Assembly: GCA_903859205.1 (NCBI GenBank)
Contig: CAIOLM010000013.1
Location: 1-64,000 of the forward strand
Origin: an uncultured Microbacteriaceae bacterium
Lineage (GTDB): Bacteria; Actinomycetota; Actinomycetes; Actinomycetales; Microbacteriaceae
DNA length: 64,000 bases
Direction of reading: 5' to 3'
Below are positions 1 to 7,344 of the stretch, piece by piece; the first letter of the stretch is position 1; the number at the start of each line of letters is the position of its first letter. The notes under the pieces were generated by a model that was not told the origin of the DNA, ran no database searches, and worked only from the letters and a program-made list of their open reading frames with translations. The translations under genes were made by a program, and so were the position numbers.

Positions 1-1
1 C

Positions 2-346
2 AACGACGAAGCCGTCGGATTCCTGGCTGACCGTCTGGCCAAGTTGGGCGTTGAAGAGGGGCTTTTCGCCAAGGGAGCTGTTCCTGGCTCAACCGTTGTT
101 ATTGGACAGGGCAACGGAGTCGTCTTCGACTGGGAGCCCACGCTGACCTCGACTGCCGAACTTATCGCGGGTCCTCGCGGAACCGATGATCGTTTGAGCG
201 AGAATAATCGTCGAACCAATAAGCAGCGCCGCGATGATTATTTTGACCTTATGGACGCCAAGACCGAAGCGCGTGCTGAGCTGGTTCGTGAAAAAGAAGC
301 TGGTTTGTGGCAAGACGGAGATGACGATGACAGTGAATGGTCGTAA
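2..346 (+). CDS. obg: GTPase Obg/CgtA, C-terminal part (5' truncated by window edge)
   Basis: Only the last 114 codons are present; the reading frame is open from the first bases, so the gene starts outside the window. The visible part matches the C-terminal Obg domain: a small alpha/beta module containing [20 protein letters not shown] and WEPT, followed by a charged tail rich in Asp, Arg and Glu that ends DDDDSEWS. Obg is an essential ribosome-associated GTPase acting in 50S assembly and stress control; its G domain is not visible here. The proB start codon lies inside its last codons, so the two are probably co-transcribed. Confidence 0.88.
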   Translation, partial: NDEAVGFLADRLAKLGVEEGLFAKGAVPGSTVVIGQGNGVVFDWEPTLTSTAELIAGPRGTDDRLSENNRRTNKQRRDDYFDLMDAKTEARAELVREKEAGLWQDGDDDDSEWS

Positions 347-1115
347 CGAGCTTTCTTCTGCCCGCCGCATCGTGGTGAAAGTCGGCTCATCATCTATTAG
401 TGGTGAAAACTCTGGCCAGATTGAGCAGATTGTTGACGCCCTCGCGGCCGCGCATGCTCGTGGAGTTGAGGTCGTTCTCGTTTCTTCTGGCGCGATTGCA
501 ACTGGTCTTCCGTTTCTAAAACTGGATGCTCGCCCAGACGACCTCGCAACCCAACAGGCCGCAGCCGCCGTGGGCCAAAACGTGTTGATCTACCGCTACC
601 AAGACAGTCTCGACCGCTACGGCATCACTGCGGGCCAGGTTCTCTTGACCGCCGGAGACCTCGAAAACCCGACGCACCGCAACAACGCAGAGAGCGCTAT
701 GGATCGCCTGCTCAACCTGCGCATTATGCCCATCGTGAACGAGAACGACACTGTTGCCACCCACGAAATTCGATTCGGCGATAACGATCGCCTCGCGGCC
801 CTCGTGGCCGTTCTGGTGAACGCTGAGGCGCTTGTGCTGCTTTCTGATGTCGACGCGCTGTACACGCGTCCGCCGCATGAGGACGGGGCGGAGCGCATCG
901 AGCACGTGCCCTACGGCGATGCCCTCGAAGGCGTTGAGTTTGGCTCAATCGGTGCTGCAGGTGTTGGCACGGGCGGCGCTGCCACCAAGGTTTCGGCCGC
1001 GCACCTGGCTACCGAGGCCGGAATTCCTGTACTCGTCACCGCTGCGTCACTCGTTGCCCAGGCCCTCGCCGGCAACGAGATTGGTACGTGGTTCGAAGCC
1101 GCCGCACGCCGATAG
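327..1115 (+). CDS. proB: Glutamate 5-kinase, short form without PUA domain
   Basis: First step of proline synthesis: ATP-dependent phosphorylation of glutamate to gamma-glutamyl phosphate. The product is 262 residues and has the amino-acid-kinase fold: VVKVGSS near residues 16-22, the SSGAIATG loop, NENDTV near residue 138 and GDNDRLAA. It ends right after the kinase domain, so the RNA-binding-like PUA domain of longer ProB proteins (about 370 residues) is absent. ATG 327 is chosen because GGAG at 317-320 lies 6 bases upstream; ATG 321 and GTG 333 are alternatives. It overlaps the end of obg by 20 bases and is followed by proA. Confidence 0.93.
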   Translation: MTVNGRNELSSARRIVVKVGSSSISGENSGQIEQIVDALAAAHARGVEVVLVSSGAIATGLPFLKLDARPDDLATQQAAAAVGQNVLIYRYQDSLDRYGITAGQVLLTAGDLENPTHRNNAESAMDRLLNLRIMPIVNENDTVATHEIRFGDNDRLAALVAVLVNAEALVLLSDVDALYTRPPHEDGAERIEHVPYGDALEGVEFGSIGAAGVGTGGAATKVSAAHLATEAGIPVLVTAASLVAQALAGNEIGTWFEAAARR

Positions 1116-1118
1116 CAT
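1113..1118 (+). promoter_or_regulatory. -10 element for a leaderless proA transcript, embedded in the proB stop codon
   Basis: TAGCAT ends 7 bases before the proA ATG at 1126, the spacing expected when transcription starts at or next to the start codon. Its first three bases are the proB stop codon. No Shine-Dalgarno-like sequence lies before proA. I see no strong -35 element. Confidence 0.45.
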
Positions 1119-1125
1119 TTGAGTC

Positions 1126-2388
1126 ATGGCTTCTCTGCTGACCCCCGAATTTGACGCGCAACTGGCGTCTGCCCGCGTATCGTCTTTCGCTCTGGCGACT
1201 CTCACTACGTCGGTCAAGAACGCGGCCCTCGAGGCGATTGCGACAGGACTCGAGGCGTCCGTCGCGGTCATCGTTGCCGAGAACGCCAAAGACATCTCAA
1301 ATGGCGACAAAAACGGCCTGAGCGCTGGTCTCCAAGACCGGCTTTTGCTCACCGAGGCCCGCATCCAAGGTCTTGCCGATGCAGTTCGCGACATCGTCAA
1401 ACTCACTGACCCGGTGGGCCAGGTCATTCGCGGAATGGACATGCCTAACGGCGTGCACCTGAGCGAGGTGCGGGTTCCCTTTGGTGTCGTGGGTGCCATC
1501 TATGAAGCGCGCCCCAACGTGACTGTCGACATTGCCGCCCTCGCCCTCAAGAGCGGAAACGCTGTTGTGTTGCGTGGTGGTACCGCGGCAGAAAACTCGA
1601 ACCGGGCACTCGTTCAGGTGATTCAGGATGCCCTGGCCAGCGTCGGGCTTCCCCGAGACGCTGTTCAAACCATCGACTCCTACGGCCGTGACGGCGCTAA
1701 AGCACTGATGGCCGCCCGTGGTTTCGTCGACGTGCTCATTCCACGCGGAAGTTCTGACCTCATCAACACCGTGGTGATGGAGTCGAAGGTGCCCGTCATT
1801 GAGACTGGCGCTGGCGTGGTTCACGTTGTTCTCGACGAGAGCGCCAACCTCGAATGGGCCGTCGACATCGTGCACAACTCTAAGACGCAGCGGGTGAGCG
1901 TGTGCAACGCTCTCGAAACGCTTCTGGTCGTTGAGTCTGCGGCGGCTCGAGTGCTGCCGTCCGTTCTGCAGAAACTTCGCGACTCCGGTGTGACCATTCA
2001 CGCGTGCGAGAAGACTCGTGCAATCTTTGCAGACAGTGTGCCGGTGACTGACGATGACTTTGGTCAGGAGTATTACTCGCTCGACATTGCGGTCAAGGTG
2101 GTTGCTGATATCGATGAGGCGATCGCGCACATCCGTCGTTATTCAACCCACCACACCGAGAGCATTGTTACCAACGATGTGGCCAACGCCGAGAAATTCT
2201 TGGCTGAGGTCGACTCGGCAGTTGTCATGGTCAACGCTTCGACTCGATTCACCGATGGTGGAGAGTTCGGTTTCGGTGCTGAAGTGGGCATCTCGACACA
2301 AAAACTGCACGCCCGCGGCCCGATGGGTCTTCAAGAAATCACCAGCACCAAGTGGCTGGTTCGCGGCGCCGGTCAGATTCGCAAGTAG
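1126..2388 (+). CDS. proA: Gamma-glutamyl phosphate reductase
   Basis: Second step of proline synthesis: NADPH-dependent reduction of gamma-glutamyl phosphate to glutamate semialdehyde. At 420 residues it has normal length and the aldehyde-dehydrogenase fold. The nucleophilic cysteine is Cys260 in SVCNALETLLV; other family segments are VPFGVVGAIYEARPNVT (about 121-137), LIPRGSSDLI and FGFGAEVGIST near the C terminus. It follows proB by 10 bases. With no ribosome-binding site and a TAnnnT element 7 bases upstream, it may be made from its own leaderless mRNA as well as by readthrough from proB. Confidence 0.95.
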   Translation: MASLLTPEFDAQLASARVSSFALATLTTSVKNAALEAIATGLEASVAVIVAENAKDISNGDKNGLSAGLQDRLLLTEARIQGLADAVRDIVKLTDPVGQVIRGMDMPNGVHLSEVRVPFGVVGAIYEARPNVTVDIAALALKSGNAVVLRGGTAAENSNRALVQVIQDALASVGLPRDAVQTIDSYGRDGAKALMAARGFVDVLIPRGSSDLINTVVMESKVPVIETGAGVVHVVLDESANLEWAVDIVHNSKTQRVSVCNALETLLVVESAAARVLPSVLQKLRDSGVTIHACEKTRAIFADSVPVTDDDFGQEYYSLDIAVKVVADIDEAIAHIRRYSTHHTESIVTNDVANAEKFLAEVDSAVVMVNASTRFTDGGEFGFGAEVGISTQKLHARGPMGLQEITSTKWLVRGAGQIRK

Positions 2389-2418
2389 ACTTTTCACAAC
2401 GACTTAACTGGAGAAGAA

Positions 2419-2601
2419 ATGAACGTTCTTTCCGTTCTCGCCGAAGGCGAAACCCTGCACCCGCTCGTATTGCCTGCGCCTGTTTTTGGTCTCATTGCCC
2501 TCGGTGTGTTCTTCTTCATGGGTTTGGCTATCTTCACCTACCGTGACGTGGCCAACCGTCACTCGCACAAGACGAACAAGTCCTCGGGCGGACACCACTA
2601 G
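2419..2601 (+). CDS. Small single-pass membrane protein of unknown function
   Basis: Sixty residues with one hydrophobic segment (about 18-42, PVFGLIALGVFFFMGLAIF) and a polar tail rich in His, Lys and Ser (SHKTNKSSGGHH). GGAG at 2411-2414 gives a good ribosome-binding site before the ATG. It sits 30 bases after proA and 9 bases before nadD, so it is probably in the same transcript. The composition suggests a short membrane protein with a cytoplasmic basic tail. I recognise no named family, and nothing in the sequence indicates a biochemical role. Confidence 0.75.
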   Translation: MNVLSVLAEGETLHPLVLPAPVFGLIALGVFFFMGLAIFTYRDVANRHSHKTNKSSGGHH

Positions 2602-2610
2602 GTTCTCCCT

Positions 2611-3210
2611 GTGGTAACTCCGAACGCTCCTCAACGCATCGGGGTCATGGGGGGCACCTTTGACCCCATTCATGCAGGTCATCTCATTGTCGCCAGCGAG
2701 GCCGCGCACGCCCTTAATCTGAGCGAAGTTCTCTTTGTTCCGGCGTCAGCACCGTGGCAAAAGAACCCTGAAACAAGTGCCGCTCATCGACTCGAAATGG
2801 TGCAGCGGGCTATAGGTGGGCATCCGGGGTTTCGAGCCAGCACAGTGGATATTGATCGCGGTGGCAACACCTACACGGTGGATACACTGACCGACCTTGC
2901 GGGGTCGCATCCGGGTGCTGAGCTGTTCTTGCTCATCGGCACGGACGCTCTGTTGGGCATGCACACGTGGAAAGACTACGAGCGCATCTTCGGCCTGGCT
3001 CATGTGGTCGCCATGGCCCGACCCGGCTACGTCGCGGGCTCCGAGCAAACGCCACCCGGTGCCGTAACATTGCTAACAGTTCCAGCTATCGACATTTCCT
3101 CAACCGACTGCCGCGATCGTCTTCGGTACGGTCGGCCCGTTGAATACATGTTGACCACGCCGGTCTACGAGTACATCACTACACAACAGCTTTATCGGAG
3201 AGACGCGTGA
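2611..3210 (+). CDS. nadD: Nicotinate-nucleotide adenylyltransferase
   Basis: Adenylates nicotinate mononucleotide with ATP to give deamido-NAD in NAD synthesis. The 199-residue protein carries the nucleotidyltransferase signature GGTFDPIHAGH at residues 14-24, an LFLLIGTDALLGMHTWKDYE substrate loop, and the C-terminal ISSTDCRDRL motif (ISSTxxR type) that binds the ATP phosphates. Start is GTG 2611. The last bases overlap the next gene (GTGA), indicating translational coupling. NadE, a later enzyme of the same pathway, is at the far end of this window. Confidence 0.94.
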   Translation: MVTPNAPQRIGVMGGTFDPIHAGHLIVASEAAHALNLSEVLFVPASAPWQKNPETSAAHRLEMVQRAIGGHPGFRASTVDIDRGGNTYTVDTLTDLAGSHPGAELFLLIGTDALLGMHTWKDYERIFGLAHVVAMARPGYVAGSEQTPPGAVTLLTVPAIDISSTDCRDRLRYGRPVEYMLTTPVYEYITTQQLYRRDA

Positions 3211-4298
3211 GCAACGAGAGCGAGAACCGGGGGCCACTAAACCCCTACGGTGACCTCTCTCGACGGGCGATGCGTGAACTCGAAGCTAAGGGAATCAACC
3301 CCGCGGATGCTGTCGCTGCCTTCAATGAGACCGGTGACATTCAGGCTTTGACGGGGTCAATTCCAATTATTCCCCCTGCGACCGTACCCGTAGTCGCCGT
3401 ACCCGTCGCAACAGAGCCTGTTGCACCTCCCGTTACGGCTCCGGCAGCGCCTCCGATCGTTGCTCCAGTCGCTGTTGCGCCCACTCCGGTTTTCCCGTCG
3501 GTGGCGCCGCCCGCTCCGCCTGTTCCTCCCGTCGTGGCGCCTCCTGTCGTCGCGACGCCTGTCGTGGTGGCACCTGTCGTTGCGGCACCAGCGCCCTTAT
3601 TGCCACCGGTTGCACCCGTCGTCGCGCAGAGCATCTTCCCTGAGACCATCTCCGGGCGTGACGAGCGCATCCTTGAAGAGCGCCGCACCGCAGAGATTCC
3701 CGTTGTGGACCCCAAAAGTATCGATGGCATCGACGCAAATTCCGAAGACGCCGATGATGAGGCCATTGAAATTGCTGATCCCGTCGTGGTCACGACAGAG
3801 ATTGAATCTGTTGAGGACGAGCCAGTCATCATTGACGTTCGCGATGACCACTCTGAGATTACGAACGAATTCGAGCCATTCACCATTTCGACGACGTCGA
3901 CAGGTGTTGTTCCCATTGCCGGACACGCACTCATTCTTCCGACGCTGCCCGAAGACAATCCTGACGTGATTGCCCAGCTGAATCAGACTGGTGAAATTGT
4001 CATCACCGGGCAAATCACGTTGCCCATGGGTATCGCTTCCGTTGGTGCCGATACCAACAGCCTCGACACCATGGATGTCGACCTCTCGCCCGACAGCGAC
4101 ATCGTCACGTCCAGCCAAGACCTTGCGCCGGTTAGCGCCTCGCAGGCGGTGAGCTCGTTCTCCGGAACCACCGTCACTGTCACTGCTCCGCGTCGCAGTT
4201 CAGAGAAAATGCCCGTTGTTCTCGCCATCACGGCCGCGGCTCTTGCCGTCGGAGTGGTCGGCCTTTTCGTAGCGAACTTCTTCCTACACGTTTTCTAA
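3207..4298 (+). CDS. Uncharacterised tail-anchored membrane protein between nadD and rsfS
   Basis: A 363-residue protein that I cannot assign to a characterised family. The N terminus (about 1-48) is a charged helical stretch with SRRAMRELEAKGINPADAV. Residues about 50-140 are low-complexity Pro/Val/Ala; 145-330 is acidic and probably poorly ordered. A single hydrophobic segment at about 337-362 ends the protein, suggesting tail anchoring with the bulk in the cytoplasm. A short motif occurs twice: NETGDIQALTGSIPIIP from residue 40 and NQTGEIVITGQITLP from residue 259. The GTG start overlaps the nadD stop by 4 bases and rsfS begins 26 bases downstream, so it is in this operon. Function unknown. 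Confidence 0.8.
   Translation: MSNESENRGPLNPYGDLSRRAMRELEAKGINPADAVAAFNETGDIQALTGSIPIIPPATVPVVAVPVATEPVAPPVTAPAAPPIVAPVAVAPTPVFPSVAPPAPPVPPVVAPPVVATPVVVAPVVAAPAPLLPPVAPVVAQSIFPETISGRDERILEERRTAEIPVVDPKSIDGIDANSEDADDEAIEIADPVVVTTEIESVEDEPVIIDVRDDHSEITNEFEPFTISTTSTGVVPIAGHALILPTLPEDNPDVIAQLNQTGEIVITGQITLPMGIASVGADTNSLDTMDVDLSPDSDIVTSSQDLAPVSASQAVSSFSGTTVTVTAPRRSSEKMPVVLAITAAALAVGVVGLFVANFFLHVF
3525..3592 (+). repeat. Imperfect coding repeat encoding Pro-Val-Val-Ala units
   Basis: Within the uncharacterised gene, the unit CCTGTCGT(G/C)G with small variants recurs about every 12-15 bases and encodes a run of P-V-V-A/V-A-P-type units. The repeat explains the long open frames on other strands and frames here. 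Such a tract can change copy number by slippage without changing the frame only when the unit length is a multiple of three. Confidence 0.55.
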
Positions 4299-4324
4299 GC
4301 CAACTACGAAAGAAGCGTTACTCC

Positions 4325-4708
4325 TTGACTGCAACCCCCCAGGCCCTCGAGCACCTCGCTATCGCTGCCGCTGCAGCAGACGCAAAGGGCGCCGTGGATG
4401 CTGTCGCGCTCGACGTCTCGGAGCCGTTGCCGTTGACCGACATCTTCTTGATCGTCAGTGGCCGCAATGAGCGCAATGTCAGCGCGATTGCCGGCGAGAT
4501 TGAAGACAAGCTCATCGAGGCTGGAACAAAGCCACTTCGCCGCGAGGGTAAGGCCGAAGGGCGCTGGGTGTTGATGGACTTTGGTGACCTCATCGTGCAC
4601 GTTTTTCATGAAGAAGATCGTTTGTACTACGGGCTCGAACGCCTCTGGAAAGACTGCCCTGTTCTGCCGTTGCCCGAGGCAATGGGGCGTACTGAAGCCC
4701 TAGATTGA
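4325..4708 (+). CDS. rsfS: Ribosome silencing factor RsfS (RsfA/YbeB family)
   Basis: Binds ribosomal protein uL14 and blocks joining of the ribosomal subunits when nutrients are scarce. The 127-residue protein shows the family hallmarks: DVSEPLPLTDIFLIVSGRNE in the first half, then EGRWVLMDFGDLIVHVFHEE and YYGLERLWKD. The start is TTG 4325, with GAAAGAAG about 9 bases upstream; no ATG or GTG fits the conserved N terminus better. It ends the nadD cluster and is followed by tRNA-Ala. Confidence 0.93.
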   Translation: MTATPQALEHLAIAAAAADAKGAVDAVALDVSEPLPLTDIFLIVSGRNERNVSAIAGEIEDKLIEAGTKPLRREGKAEGRWVLMDFGDLIVHVFHEEDRLYYGLERLWKDCPVLPLPEAMGRTEALD

Positions 4709-4748
4709 TGTAGTAACCTAGAAACTCGTTGCGAAAGTAGCGAATTTT

Positions 4749-4821
4749 GGGTCTGTGGCGCAGCTGGTAGCGCACCTGCATGGCATGCAGGGGGTCAGGG
4801 GTTCGAGTCCCCTCAGATCCA
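4749..4821 (+). tRNA. tRNA-Ala (anticodon GGC)
   Basis: Full cloverleaf: acceptor GGGTCTG with CAGATCC, D arm, anticodon loop ATGGCAT (anticodon GGC) and a T arm containing GTTCGAGTC. The acceptor has the G3-U70 wobble pair that is the major alanine identity element, and the discriminator is A73. CCA is not encoded in full. Confidence 0.96.
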
Positions 4822-4830
4822 CAAAACAAC

Positions 4831-4856
4831 AACCGCCTTCGGGCGGTTTTGTTTTG
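4831..4856. terminator. Intrinsic terminator between tRNA-Ala and corA, probably bidirectional
   Basis: Stem AACCGCC (4831-4837) with GGCGGTT (4842-4848) around a TTCG tetraloop. T-rich sequence follows on the plus strand (TTTTGTTTTGTTT) and A-rich sequence precedes it (AAAACAAC), so it can end the rsfS/tRNA transcript and also corA transcripts from the opposite strand. Confidence 0.85.
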
Positions 4857-4877
4857 TTTGTGGGGTGAGATGCGGAA

Positions 4878-5894
4878 CTAGAGCCAGTTGCGTTTCTTGA
4901 AAATCAGGTAAAGAGCGCCGGCGAAGCCAAACATCAACACGAGAGCCATCGGGTAGCCCCACATCCAGTCGAGCTCGGGCATGTGGGTGAAGTTCATCCC
5001 GTAGATGCCCGCGATGAGCGTCGGCGCAAAAATGATGGCCGCCCAACTCGAAATTTTCTTGACCTCTTCGCCCTGCCGAAGGCTTACCTCTGAGAGCCTC
5101 TGCATCTCACGGTTCTGTTCTTGCCCGACGAGAGTGTGGTGGGTGCTGAGGGCATTTTGAATGTGTTGACGAAACTCGTGCGTGCGTTCAACGACGGTCA
5201 ACGCGTGGTCGTGCACATCCCGGAGGTAGCTCTGCAGCTCGGGCGCCACTTGGTATTTCTCGAAGCCATTTTGGAGCACTTCGATGATGCCCGGCAGCGG
5301 GCTCACAGCGCGCTGATACGACACAATCTCGCTGGCAAGCAGGTAGATGCGACGCGTGATGTCGGATTCCCCAGAGAACAGCGTGTCATCAATCTCGTCT
5401 AAGTCGTTTTCTATGCCGAGAGTGACCGGCAAATACTCGTCGACCACCTGGTCCAGGATGGCGTAGAGCACGGCTTCTGAACCCAGGCACAGAAGTTCCG
5501 GCTGCGCCTCCATGCGCTTACGAACGGCGGCGAGATTGGGGGATTCGGCATGGCGAATTGTGACAACGAACCGTGGGCCCGTAAAGACGTGGACCTCACC
5601 AAATTCAACCGTTTCGGTTTCGTCAATGTATCGAGCCGGCCGTAGCACGGTGAAGAGAGTGTCACCGTAGCGCTCGATCTTGGGCCGCTGATGCCCTTTC
5701 TTGGCGTCCTCGACGGCGAGCGGGTGAAGATCAAACTCGGCGGCCACCGCATCGATCTCGGCGTCTGAGGGGCGGTACAGGCCGATCCACGCGATCGTGC
5801 TGTCGTCATGCAGGTGCTCGAACGTCTCTTCAAGCGAGGATGGAGTCAGGATGCGCTGGCCAGCACGATAGATGGCGTTATCGACAATCGACAT
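4878..5894 (-). CDS. corA: CorA-family magnesium/cobalt transporter
   Basis: Homopentameric channel for Mg2+ (and Co2+) uptake in the cytoplasmic membrane. The 338-residue protein has a long cytoplasmic N-terminal domain with coiled-coil helices, then two C-terminal membrane helices. The GMN signature is YGMNF at about 298-302, at the end of the first helix, followed by a MPELDWMWGYP loop and a basic C terminus (FKKRNWL). The start is ATG 5894. TAAGCT on this strand ends 6 bases before it, consistent with a leaderless transcript. The gene faces rsfS/tRNA-Ala across a shared terminator. Confidence 0.92.
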   Translation of the reverse strand: MSIVDNAIYRAGQRILTPSSLEETFEHLHDDSTIAWIGLYRPSDAEIDAVAAEFDLHPLAVEDAKKGHQRPKIERYGDTLFTVLRPARYIDETETVEFGEVHVFTGPRFVVTIRHAESPNLAAVRKRMEAQPELLCLGSEAVLYAILDQVVDEYLPVTLGIENDLDEIDDTLFSGESDITRRIYLLASEIVSYQRAVSPLPGIIEVLQNGFEKYQVAPELQSYLRDVHDHALTVVERTHEFRQHIQNALSTHHTLVGQEQNREMQRLSEVSLRQGEEVKKISSWAAIIFAPTLIAGIYGMNFTHMPELDWMWGYPMALVLMFGFAGALYLIFKKRNWL

Positions 5895-5900
5895 GCTTGG

Positions 5901-5906
5901 AGCTTA
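5901..5906 (-). promoter_or_regulatory. -10 element for a leaderless corA transcript
   Basis: TAAGCT on the minus strand is separated by 6 bases from the corA ATG, and no Shine-Dalgarno sequence is visible. Confidence 0.4.
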
Positions 5907-5928
5907 ACGCCAAGGTAGCTCTGGAGGC

Positions 5929-7263
5929 CTAAACCAAGTCGCGCCAGTCACGTTCTGGCTCGTCGGGGCCTCGCGGAGGAATCTCGCCGTCGCCCCAGCG
6001 GCTGTCGCTGTCTCGCCAAATCATGGTGGGCATTGTGATCGCTTCCGTTGGTGCATTGAGAAGGATCTCCTCATCACGACGATTGACCAGAACCGTTTCG
6101 ACATATGAACGAACGGCTTCGTTGAGGGGAACATCGCGCTTTTCTTGCTCTGATTTGTACCAACGGTGTTCGAGTACCTGGTGAAAAACCTCCGCCGGCT
6201 CGAGCTTGTGTTCGAGATTGTCGGGGATGCTGCGCACAACCGGCTCGAACACCCGAGTGAGCCACAGGTGGGCGACAACTTCTTCGTCCAAGTTGGGCAG
6301 TGAGACGCGAGCGGCGTACTGGTCGAGGTCGTTCAGCAGTCGACGGGCCTGATTCTCTTCGGTGTCCAGGCCGGTCAGGCGCAGCAGGCGGCGAGCGTGG
6401 TGACCGGCATCCACCACCTTGGGCTCAATGCGCACCTTTGTTCCGTTGGCGTCGGTCTTGATCTCGAGTTCCTCGATATCGAAGCCCAAATCATTGAGGC
6501 GCTCAACGCGCTTCTGGATGCGCCACAGCTCTGACTCGTCCACGAGCTCGGGGTCGTTCAATTCGTGCCACAACGAGTCGTAAGCAGCCATAATGCGGTC
6601 ACTAATGGCCACCGGGTCGATGCGCTCATCCATGCGGCCACCGGCCTGAAGGTCCATGAGTTCGCCGGCGATGTTAATTCGGGCAATTTCAAGGTCATGG
6701 GCCCGTTGACCGTCGGTGATGGTGGGGTAGAGACGGCCCGTTTCAGCATCAACGAGGTAAGCGGCAAATGAGCCGGCGTCGCGAACGAAGAGCGTGTTTG
6801 ACAGTGACACGTCACCCCAGAAAAAACCCACGTTGTGCAGGCGCACGAGCAGCAGCGCCAGGGCGTCGATCAGGCGACGCAACGTCTCAGGCCGAAGGGT
6901 GGTGGAGTAAAGCGCTCGAAACGGCATCGAGAACTTGAGGTGGCGAGTGATCAGCGCTGCAGGAAGCTCCTCGCCCGCCGGGTTGCTTCGGCCGGTGACA
7001 ACGGCAGCCGGCTCCACGCAAGGAATATTCGCACGCTGCAACTGCTTGAGCATGTCGAACTCGCCACGCGCCATTTCTTCGGTTGTCTCTTTAATGGCAA
7101 CGACGAGATTCTCGAGCTGGGCAAACCGCACGATGTGTCTGGAAATGCCTTTGGGAAGCGCAGTGATGAGCTCATCGGGCCATGCCTCGAGGGGATGGTC
7201 CCAGGGCAGGGTGATGAGGCCCGGTTCAACCGTGGCCGCGCTGATATTGAGAGAGCCGCTCAT
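5929..7263 (-). CDS. DUF4032 protein with lipopolysaccharide-kinase-like domain
   Basis: A 444-residue protein resembling the actinobacterial DUF4032 family, whose N-terminal half looks like a WaaP/RIO-type kinase. Visible kinase-like elements are a beta-strand Lys in VVAIKETTEEMARGEF, HNVGFFWGDVSLSNTLF (about 142-158, the HxD..N loop equivalent with Asp in WGD) and VDAETGRLYP, a possible metal-binding Asp. The C-terminal part is the family's specific domain. There is no signal peptide or membrane segment, so it should be cytoplasmic. The substrate is unknown. It is preceded on the same strand by an ABC ATPase, but a hairpin lies between them. Confidence 0.75.
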   Translation of the reverse strand: MSGSLNISAATVEPGLITLPWDHPLEAWPDELITALPKGISRHIVRFAQLENLVVAIKETTEEMARGEFDMLKQLQRANIPCVEPAAVVTGRSNPAGEELPAALITRHLKFSMPFRALYSTTLRPETLRRLIDALALLLVRLHNVGFFWGDVSLSNTLFVRDAGSFAAYLVDAETGRLYPTITDGQRAHDLEIARINIAGELMDLQAGGRMDERIDPVAISDRIMAAYDSLWHELNDPELVDESELWRIQKRVERLNDLGFDIEELEIKTDANGTKVRIEPKVVDAGHHARRLLRLTGLDTEENQARRLLNDLDQYAARVSLPNLDEEVVAHLWLTRVFEPVVRSIPDNLEHKLEPAEVFHQVLEHRWYKSEQEKRDVPLNEAVRSYVETVLVNRRDEEILLNAPTEAITMPTMIWRDSDSRWGDGEIPPRGPDEPERDWRDLV

Positions 7264-7286
7264 AGTGTCTTTCGATAAAACAGTGA

Positions 7287-7321
7287 TGCCCGCGATTCCT
7301 GTTGAGGGCGAATCGCGGGCA
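7287..7321 (-). terminator. Strong hairpin downstream of the ABC ATPase gene
   Basis: A perfect 12-bp stem (7287-7298 with 7310-7321; arm TGCCCGCGATTC) with an 11-base loop. On the minus strand it lies 23 bases past the ATPase stop codon and is followed by CACTGTTTTAT, a weak U tract. It is probably an intrinsic terminator or a 3'-end stabiliser separating the ATPase from the DUF4032 gene. Confidence 0.7.
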
Positions 7322-7344
7322 CCGTTGCCTGTGATCGTTAGCGA

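Noticed and set aside
234-326. Upstream extension of proB
   Set aside because: In frame but inside obg, with no family similarity; ATG 327 has a proper ribosome-binding site.
1297-2130. A 277-codon minus-strand ORF opposite proA
   Set aside because: proA is complete with its catalytic Cys; the antisense product is His/Asn/Val-rich noise.
3341-3958. Ser/Thr/Gly-rich antisense ORF in the unknown nadD-rsfS gene
   Set aside because: Arises from the Pro/Val/Ala coding repeat read backwards; the plus frame has operon coupling and a membrane helix.
4700-4748. Promoter for tRNA-Ala (TAACCT at 4714)
   Set aside because: A possible -10 is present but no -35 at a sensible distance; readthrough from rsfS is equally likely.
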